DNA from: Mytilus californianus
Taxonomy: Eukaryota; Mollusca; Bivalvia; Mytilida; Mytilidae
Direction of reading: 5' to 3'
Assembly (NCBI RefSeq): GCF_021869535.1
Contig: NW_026262668.1
Span: forward strand, 64,014,058 to 64,078,057
DNA length: 64,000 nt
Shown here: piece by piece, positions 62,901 through 64,000 of the stretch
Layout: every line of letters begins with the position of its first letter
How positions within the stretch are numbered: the stretch's first letter is position 1
Made by a program: the position numbers and the translations under genes
The notes under the pieces: generated by a model
The model's input: the letters and a program-made list of their open reading frames with translations, nothing else
Databases searched by the model: none
Told to the model about the DNA's origin: nothing

Positions 62901-63834
62901 TAGCTAACTGTGTAACCCTCTTTAAATAAAGAATTATTATTATTATTATATTAATATAATAACCATAACACTTAAATGTAAACTTATTTAAATGAGATAT
63001 TTGAAATATTTTTTTATCTTTATTATAATTATCTGTTAATTAAAACATGTTTGTAATTAGAATTGAAATATCAATTACTTTTCTAGTCACTTACTTATAT
63101 TCTGTTTGTCAAAATTACTTTTGGGGCCTCTTTGGCCAAGTGGTCTAATTAGTAGAACAACTGTATCACTAGCCTGTCAAGCTGAGGTTGTGAGTTCGAA
63201 TCCTGGATGTGGCAGGTGTGCTCGACTCCAATCTTTTTTGACTAGGATTGTCAGTTTTCCTACTGAAGGTTGACTGTTCTCTTCGAGCACTCCGGCTTCT
63301 TCCACCAATAAAAACCTGACTTCAATGAAATATAACGATAGTGTTGAAAGTGGCATTAAACACCAATTAATCAATCATTCAATCAATCGAATTACTTTCA
63401 TTACTGGAACTTATATTTAATGCATAGAATTGTAGTACTTTTTAATTCTTTTTACCAAAGGTTATCTAGATAAGTCATACTATATATGATACATTTCAAC
63501 CTTGCTCATCTTTATGTTTGCCTTATCAATTGTATTATCTTTCAATCAACAACATTTCCATCCACTGGTATATATTTATGAATAATGGCTGATAGAATAT
63601 GTTGTCAGGTATAACCTTAGTGAATATAGGTTTTAAAAATCTGTAAGATCACATGACAATCTATAAAATGGATATCTTTCTTCAAGATGTTATATTATAG
63701 TTATCTCCCTTTTCAGATATGTGTGTAATTGTACAGATACAGGTTTTAATGGAACAGAATGCCAGTTTAACATTGATGATTGTGCCATCTTAGATCCCTG
63801 CAAAAACAATGCTTCATGTACAGATCTTATTAAA
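14925..63834 (+). CDS. Crumbs-like multi-EGF protein, 5' part (15 exons, continues past window)
   Basis: Joined exons: 14925-14985, 23983-24564, 36121-36249, 38945-39040, 43709-43822, 45048-45190, 52071-52284, 53486-53663, 55139-55271, 55692-55845, 57083-57421, 59600-59917, 60401-60538, 61396-61591, 63717-63834. All junctions are GT..AG and phase-compatible; the total is 971 codons without a stop. Order: signal peptide (1-34), laminin-G-like domain (about 37-205), EGF1-EGF18, partial EGF19. Most EGFs have the D-I/V-D/N-E-C calcium-binding start, the hydroxylation pattern CxDxxxxYxCxC, O-fucose sites such as CQNGATC and O-glucose sites such as CWSNPC and CASGPC. These are typical of extracellular Crumbs and Notch proteins. 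By inference it is a secreted or type I membrane protein with a polarity or adhesion role. Most junctions are phase 1, typical of shuffled extracellular modules. No transmembrane or cytoplasmic part lies in the window, so Notch-like or Eyes-shut-like identity is not excluded. Confidence 0.8.
15419..15616. mobile_element. Small TIR element, family D copy 1
   Basis: CAGTGGCGGATCCAG at the left and CTGGATCCGCCCCTG at the right form a 15-bp inverted repeat with one mismatch. The inside is non-coding and includes an 18-bp poly-C run. The shared block actgactgccataagagggg also occurs, inverted, in the copy at 32577-32726. A classic MITE layout. Confidence 0.75.
19982..20294. mobile_element. tatacgccc element, copy 1
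   Basis: Starts TATACGCCC, followed by a tccgtccgtctgtcgtcaac run, then two ~110-bp repeats containing caaaaaNNctt, gaaactttg and atctattgatg. The right end is ggcgtatc, inverted relative to the left. The second copy is at 39251-39668. Non-autonomous. Confidence 0.55.
23704..23905. mobile_element. MITE family C, copy 1, just before exon 2
   Basis: About 200 bp with inverted ends: actgtggattcatta at the left, ttaatggatccacagt at the right. The interior is AT-rich with wording shared by the copies at 24602-24803, 52295-52502 and 58166-58376. Ends 77 bp before exon 2. Confidence 0.7.
23983..24564 (+). CDS. Exon 2: signal peptide end and laminin-G-like domain
   Basis: This is the largest exon (582 nt). 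It follows a T-rich tract ending in cag and ends before gtaaga. Its first residues, [15 protein letters not shown], complete the signal peptide; cleavage after VTA at residue 34 is likely. The rest encodes a jelly-roll-type domain with the laminin-G signature near its end ([13 protein letters not shown], then a short strand PYVLF) and cysteines in TCKEG, FTGC, TVCPF and SDC. Several NxS/T glycosylation sites are present. A whole LamG domain in one exon, placed before all EGFs, is unusual among the Crumbs proteins I know. Copies of the same MITE bracket the exon. Confidence 0.85.
24602..24803. mobile_element. MITE family C, copy 2, just after exon 2
   Basis: Begins actgtggtttcatcattattc and ends atgaatccacaat. 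It has the same orientation of interior sequence as copy 1, and starts 38 bp after the exon 2 boundary. Confidence 0.68.
26225..26650. repeat. Dispersed repeat family G, copy 2
   Basis: Degenerate ~140-bp units with caggtcaactatttttaaa, gagatatgcccttgg, gatcaactatatttac and gagttatgcccctta, matching 8935-9360. Non-coding. Confidence 0.5.
26750..27165 (+). repeat. Dispersed repeat family A
   Basis: Carries gtcaggaatctgatg, ggttttcctgtttgaatgg, tatagcttgctgttcgg, gagttgtctcattggc and catcttatat. Its reverse complement matches 18035-18300 almost throughout, so the two are inverted copies about 9 kb apart. Confidence 0.65.
27905..28300 (+). repeat. Dispersed repeat family A, divergent subtype
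   Basis: Carries gtcaggagactgta, ggttcatgtctgtcatattt, atgtcagggccttttata and tggatagttgtctcattgg. It resembles the copy at 1-350 more than the one at 26.8 kb. Confidence 0.6.
32577..32726. mobile_element. Small TIR element, family D copy 2
   Basis: Ends CAGAGGCGGATCC and GGATCCGCCACTG, with aattt on both sides (32572-32576 and 32727-32731) as a possible 5-bp target duplication. The interior is inverted relative to the copy at 15419. A GGGGCCCCGGGCCCC-type GC-rich palindromic run lies near the left end. Confidence 0.72.
34950..35470 (+). repeat. Family A repeat containing four 45-bp tandem units
   Basis: The family A body is interrupted at 35068-35247 by four nearly identical 45-bp units (ccacaacattctttatgtga, followed by ctgtctcaaaccatgaatct). 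Because 45 is a multiple of three, the array is open on both strands (35039-35305 plus, 35043-35279 minus). The predicted peptides are simple repeats, and I do not call a gene. Confidence 0.7.
36121..36249 (+). CDS. Exon 3: EGF1
   Basis: It is joined to exon 2 across an 11.6 kb intron in phase 1. It encodes one complete calcium-binding EGF module that begins [10 protein letters not shown] and has six cysteines in standard spacing. CWSNPC is an O-glucose consensus and CQNGATC an O-fucose consensus. The acceptor is ttgatttcag and the donor gtaag. One symmetrical phase 1-1 exon per module is the classical exon-shuffling unit. Confidence 0.9.
36250..38944 (+). other. Intron 3 (2.7 kb)
   Basis: Holds a TIR element (36430-37138), an (AT)n tract (about 37371-37396), a minus-strand family B fragment (38245-38405) and a repeat at about 38510-38765 ending ccgtgtactatggacacatt, a sequence I recognise from mussel DNA. 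The frame at 38213-38491 (minus) is part of the family B fragment, not a gene. Confidence 0.6.
36430..37138. mobile_element. ~710-bp TIR element
   Basis: Left end tttaaaggggcactagct (from about 36430) and right end agctagtgcccctttaaa (to about 37138) are perfect inverted repeats of 18 bp. The interior is non-coding and contains a 28-bp perfect palindrome at 36957-36984. Likely a non-autonomous DNA transposon. Confidence 0.75.
38945..39040 (+). CDS. Exon 4: most of EGF2
   Basis: Starts after ttctgtgtttcag in phase 1 and ends before gtaag in phase 1. It encodes [13 protein letters not shown] and on to CICREG, five of the six EGF cysteines. The sixth (FNGINCE) is supplied by exon 5. The module lacks the usual D-x-D-E-C calcium-binding start. 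Translation into the intron meets a TGA about 40 nt downstream, so splicing is required. Confidence 0.85.
39251..39668. mobile_element. tatacgccc element, copy 2
   Basis: Starts TATACGCCCG, then (tctg/tccg)n, gtcgtcaacatgtcagaca, and two ~115-bp units containing gaaactttggtga, atctattgatgtgagctccc and cgatttttatgaattttcg. It ends near gggcgtgttta. More complete than the copy at 19982. Confidence 0.58.
42633..42772. mobile_element. Degraded family D TIR element
   Basis: Left CAGTGGCAAATTTGGGG and right CCTGGATCCACCCTTG are a worn version of the CAGTGGCGGATCCAG ends. The cgcccccttt block inside also fits the family. Less certain than the other two copies. Confidence 0.45.
43709..43822 (+). CDS. 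Exon 5: end of EGF2 and most of EGF3
   Basis: Acceptor ttttttgcag, donor gtatgt, phase 1-1. It encodes GFNGINCE (end of EGF2), then [18 protein letters not shown] and on to CNCTGTG. EGF3 is short between C2 and C3 (CKNGIC). CASGPC is an O-glucose consensus. The CNCTGTG ending is like a module found in vertebrate Crumbs proteins (from memory of the family). Confidence 0.87.
43823..45047 (+). other. Intron 5 (1.2 kb), possible small TIR element
   Basis: A poly-T run lies at 43911-43932. tttcctgcctcc (about 43970) and ggaggcaggaaa (about 44332) form a 12-bp inverted repeat around about 370 bp of AT-rich DNA, possibly a MITE. The rest shows nothing assignable. A plus-strand frame at 44330-44515 has no domain. 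Confidence 0.4.
45048..45190 (+). CDS. Exon 6: end of EGF3 and EGF4
   Basis: Begins GYTGQTCE, completing EGF3, then a full EGF4 from NVDECQSG to GHQCQK. The reading phase changes here: phase 1 in, phase 0 out (AAA followed by gtaagc). EGF4 has a widened C1-C2 loop (CQSGTSIC). The acceptor is weak, with atgttttaag and few pyrimidines, but continuity of the EGF fold on both sides supports it. Confidence 0.85.
46138..46323. repeat. Two consecutive large hairpins
   Basis: Each hairpin has a stem of about 27 bp: aatttaaagcagtgtaaggg pairs with cccttacactgcttttaaat, around an ~18-nt loop. They span 46138-46216 and 46246-46323. The second has a few stem mismatches relative to the first. Both contain the AGGGAGATAA/AGGGAGGTAA core. 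Confidence 0.75.
46850..51190. repeat. ~130-bp tandem unit array, split by a nested insertion
   Basis: About 12 degenerate units, beginning near 46857, 46981 and 47120, then after the insertion near 50058, 50188, 50310, 50449, 50582, 50710, 50848, 50988 and 51113. Each holds aaaattgaat, ggggttctttgatatg, atttagatttttNat and ttggtcca. Unit types alternate (cccagttttcaag versus cccgttNtcaaat), suggesting a two-unit higher order. Confidence 0.7.
47206..50010. mobile_element. Nested ~2.8 kb element, internally duplicated head-to-tail
   Basis: Begins tgtcgagcctgcgac, a double hairpin (gtcgagc..gctcgac and ctgcgac..gtcgcag) followed by GGC/GCG triplets. It ends near aaggcgagacatttcag and cactcttg. 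The head recurs at 48495 (offset 1289), so a complete copy follows a truncated one. The host array resumes on both sides (cctgttttt and ttaaattggtctacatt). The internal ~150-bp units carry tgaccttgacctcatttt many times. No protein is encoded; the open frames at 47205-47423 and 48335-48700 lie in the repeat head and are not genes. Confidence 0.68.
52071..52284 (+). CDS. Exon 7: EGF5 and EGF6
   Basis: Phase 0 in, phase 1 out. EGF5 is a standard calcium-binding module with an O-glucose site ([10 protein letters not shown]). EGF6 begins [13 protein letters not shown] and has an atypical C2-C3 region. Its last cysteine comes from exon 8 (GVPGSC). The donor accg|gtaag is followed within about 10 nt by a MITE copy starting at 52295. 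The preceding intron is 6.9 kb and mostly repetitive. Confidence 0.88.
52285..53485 (+). other. Intron 7 (1.2 kb)
   Basis: The first 218 nt are almost entirely a MITE (52295-52502). The rest (52503-53485) is AT-rich with no assignable feature. Confidence 0.55.
52295..52502. mobile_element. MITE family C, copy 3, right at the exon 7 donor
   Basis: Starts actggggattcattattatt and ends aatgaatccacagt. Shares the interior words gggataccaa, cgtgggtaca and caaatgttcaac with the copies around exon 2. Confidence 0.7.
53486..53663 (+). CDS. Exon 8: EGF6 end, EGF7, first third of EGF8
   Basis: Acceptor tctttacctttctag, phase 1. It encodes GVPGSC (EGF6 end), EGF7 from [10 protein letters not shown] to GQHCQ, and EGF8 as far as CQNGA plus two bases of the next codon (GA). 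The donor is GA|gtaagt, phase 2. Exon 9 adds A to make Glu, then Cys, which restores the C2-C3 loop as CQNGAEC. The last 47 nt and the donor are the founder of the 64-bp tandem array that follows. Only this first donor gives an open frame, because reading on gives GAG TAA. Confidence 0.88.
53617..54447 (+). repeat. 64-bp tandem array made from exon 8 end plus its splice donor (13 units)
   Basis: Thirteen gtaagtataact donors recur at exactly 64-bp steps (gt at 53664, 53728, 53792 ... 54432). Each unit has 47 nt related to the exon (tatgatgtcaatgaatgt, then NctcctagNccttgNcagaa, then tggggcaga) and 17 nt of intron start. Units alternate gatcct and gctcct, making a 128-bp dimer. Units 3-6 and 7-10 match at a 256-bp level. 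Only the first unit belongs to the supported exon. Confidence 0.95.
53664..55138 (+). other. Intron 8 (1.5 kb)
   Basis: The first ~780 nt are the 64-bp array. 54448-55138 shows no repeat or coding feature that I can assign. Confidence 0.6.
55139..55271 (+). CDS. Exon 9: end of EGF8 and first half of EGF9
   Basis: Acceptor cttctttttttgatag. Phase 2 in, phase 0 out (TTG before gttagt). It encodes [13 protein letters not shown] and the end of EGF8, then [21 protein letters not shown] of EGF9. EGF9 has a two-residue-longer C1-C2 loop. The exon boundary falls inside EGF9, so this region does not follow the one-module-per-exon pattern. Confidence 0.87.
55692..55845 (+). CDS. Exon 10: end of EGF9 and most of EGF10
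   Basis: Acceptor ttggtttgcag, phase 0 in and phase 1 out (GAT G before gtaaat). It encodes [17 protein letters not shown] to close EGF9, then EGF10 from [10 protein letters not shown], with the O-fucose consensus CLNGATC, to VAGYDG. The last cysteine of EGF10 is in exon 11. The preceding intron, at 420 bp, is the shortest in the window. Confidence 0.88.
55846..57082 (+). other. Intron 10 (1.2 kb) with a ~94-bp direct repeat
   Basis: Two copies of gaggagttgccaccacc, followed by aattttcaaaataatattct, lie at about 56664-56757 and 56758-56850. The remainder is AT-rich and unassigned. Confidence 0.6.
57083..57421 (+). CDS. Exon 11: EGF10 end, EGF11, EGF12, most of EGF13
   Basis: A 339-nt exon, phase 1-1. 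EGF11 starts [13 protein letters not shown]12 starts [10 protein letters not shown] and lacks the acidic calcium-binding start. EGF13 starts [10 protein letters not shown] with an odd C2-C3 region (CSPPFVC). The donor is ACAG|gtttgt, weaker than the others. Failure to splice would add only Gly-Leu-Cys-Asn-Met before a TAA at 57436-57438, so a truncated isoform is conceivable but unsupported. Confidence 0.9.
57422..59599 (+). other. Intron 11 (2.2 kb)
   Basis: Contains a divergent MITE family C copy (58166-58376; ends actgtggttccc and gaatccacagt, with aaaattggtatcc inside) and a further partial copy of its left half at about 59432-59500. The rest is unassigned. Confidence 0.5.
58166..58376. 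mobile_element. MITE family C, copy 4
   Basis: About 210 bp with inverted ends. The interior word order (ataccaattttt, gtctgcttacatg, aaaattggtatcc) matches the other copies with more divergence. Confidence 0.6.
59600..59917 (+). CDS. Exon 12: EGF13 end, EGF14 with a long insert, EGF15
   Basis: Acceptor atgcattcag, donor gtcagt, phase 1-1. It closes EGF13 (GYTGVNC). EGF14 (CDSNPC, CKNGATC) has an 18-residue excess between its fifth and sixth cysteines (residues 750-777, with NLT as a glycosylation site). EGF15 has widened loops: ECALRPSIC, a longer C3-C4 segment, and [15 protein letters not shown] split with exon 13. Expanded EGF loops of this type also occur in Crumbs proteins. Confidence 0.88.
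60401..60538 (+). CDS. Exon 13: EGF15 end and most of EGF16
   Basis: Acceptor attttttcag, donor gtaatt, phase 1-1, length 138 nt. It encodes GKNCELR, then EGF16 with a long C1-C2 segment ([14 protein letters not shown]), CKNGGTC, and CICPPGFTG. The sixth cysteine (GPRC) is in exon 14. A decayed copy lies immediately downstream. Confidence 0.87.
60539..60676 (+). pseudogene. Decayed tandem copy of exon 13 (pseudo-exon)
   Basis: The donor actg|gtaattatctccctt is repeated 138 nt later (gt at 60539 and 60677), the same length as exon 13. The copy retains atactgtgaat, aaatgatccacct, tggtggtacatgt and tttactggtaattatctccc. A Cys codon has become TGA, and there is a 6-nt insertion (acatgt). No acceptor with a pyrimidine tract precedes it. 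It cannot contribute a normal EGF module. Confidence 0.85.
60677..61395 (+). other. Rest of intron 13
   Basis: AT-rich, with no assignable feature. The plus-strand frame at 60910-61203 has low-complexity composition and no domain. Confidence 0.45.
61396..61591 (+). CDS. Exon 14: EGF16 end, EGF17, most of EGF18
   Basis: Acceptor gatttcag, phase 1 in and phase 2 out (AAT GG before gtaagc). It encodes GPRC, EGF17 ([10 protein letters not shown] to GPNCE) and EGF18 ([10 protein letters not shown] to HDKING). Both modules have calcium-binding and O-glucose consensus sequences. Tight Crumbs/Notch-style spacing makes this a confident exon. Confidence 0.9.
62245..62955 (+). mobile_element. 3' fragment of a non-LTR retrotransposon
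   Basis: A broken plus-strand reading gives [20 protein letters not shown], then [17 protein letters not shown], then a [17 protein letters not shown]-like stretch. This is the conserved tail after the reverse transcriptase domain in many CR1/jockey-like LINEs (family knowledge). Stops and frameshifts interrupt it. The 3' end is taaagaattattattattat, a short repeat tail typical of such elements. Confidence 0.65.
63122..63400 (+). mobile_element. tRNA-derived SINE
   Basis: The head has Pol III promoter boxes: box A TGGCCAAGTGG (63134-63144) and box B GTTCGAATCC (about 63194-63203), in tRNA-like spacing. A body with gagcactccggcttcttcc and gttgaaagtggcattaaaca follows, then (atca)n-like terminal repeats. 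The body matches, in reverse complement, the fragment at 7325-7465. Not a functional tRNA: the acceptor stem does not close. Confidence 0.7.
63717..63834 (+). CDS. Exon 15: EGF18 end and start of EGF19
   Basis: Acceptor ttatctcccttttcag, phase 2 in and phase 0 out (AAA before gtaaga). It encodes [16 protein letters not shown], closing EGF18, then [23 protein letters not shown] of EGF19. EGF19 is completed by an exon to the right of the window. Reading on past the donor stays open to a TAG at 63901-63903 but loses the cysteine pattern, so the splice is preferred. Confidence 0.85.
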
Positions 63835-64000
63835 GTAAGAGTTAGTTGCCGCTTGCTTTGTGGTCAGAAAATTTCTGAGTATGCTTATCCTACTCAGACT
63901 TAGCATTCAACCAATCAAAATATTGGATTTGGTGTTTTGAGCACATATTTTGTACTCAGAGTACTGTGTAAAGTTTATGACCAAGAGCCCTGGACTCCAA
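63835..64000 (+). other. Start of intron 15 at window edge
   Basis: Follows the exon 15 donor gtaaga. Nothing assignable. The gene continues to the right. Confidence 0.5.

Larger units (their letters stand above)
61592..63716 (+). other. Intron 14 (2.1 kb)
   Basis: 61592-62240 shows nothing assignable. A LINE 3' fragment (about 62245-62955) and a tRNA-derived SINE (about 63122-63400) follow. The last ~300 bp before exon 15 are unassigned. Confidence 0.55.

Noticed and set aside
63122-63210. Functional tRNA gene
   Set aside because: Pol III boxes are present, but the cloverleaf does not close and a SINE body follows.
36121-63834. Naming the gene Notch
   Set aside because: EGF spacing alone does not decide it. 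An N-terminal LamG domain is not found in Notch, and loop-expanded EGFs fit Crumbs better, but the decisive C-terminal part is outside the window.

Overview
The window looks like genomic DNA from a bivalve mollusc, most likely a marine mussel (Mytilidae). It is AT-rich and intron-rich. It is full of dispersed repeats that I recognise from memory as abundant in Mytilus-type genomes, not from any search. There is no bacterial-style gene organisation.

The one real protein-coding gene I can support lies on the plus strand. It fills the right three quarters of the window and runs off the right edge. I reconstructed 15 consecutive coding exons, from 14925 to 63834, joined at GT..AG introns. Every junction keeps phase, giving 2913 nt or 971 codons with no internal stop. 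The protein starts with a signal peptide split between exons 1 and 2. A laminin-G-like domain encoded by one large exon follows, then 18 complete EGF-like modules and the start of a nineteenth. Most EGFs carry calcium-binding, hydroxylation, O-fucose and O-glucose consensus sites. EGF spacing and module style are closest to Crumbs-family proteins, with Notch-like or Eyes-shut-like multi-EGF proteins as alternatives. The C-terminal half lies outside the window, so the name is tentative.

Layout. 1-14.9 kb is upstream DNA with no supported host gene. It holds a ~1.46 kb tandem repeat interrupted by a TIR element (0.93-4.99 kb), a ~1 kb TIR element with internal tandem repeats (5.5-6.5 kb), and a ~1.5 kb tandem duplication carrying two decayed integrase fragments on the minus strand (10.95-14.0 kb). 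Exon 1 is at 14.9 kb, with E-box-like sites just upstream. Introns 1-5 (15-45 kb) hold small TIR elements, dispersed repeats and inverted copies of the same families. Intron 6 (45.2-52.1 kb) is mostly one ~5.7 kb element that contains a second, ~2.8 kb, internally duplicated element. Introns 7-14 are smaller, with a MITE copy, a tRNA-derived SINE and a LINE 3' fragment.

The most unusual structure is at 53617-54447. The last ~47 nt of exon 8, its 5' splice site and the first intron bases are tandemly multiplied as a 64-bp unit, giving 13 near-identical splice donors in a row. Only the first preserves the reading frame. A second, smaller case of exon duplication and decay follows exon 13, at 60539-60676.
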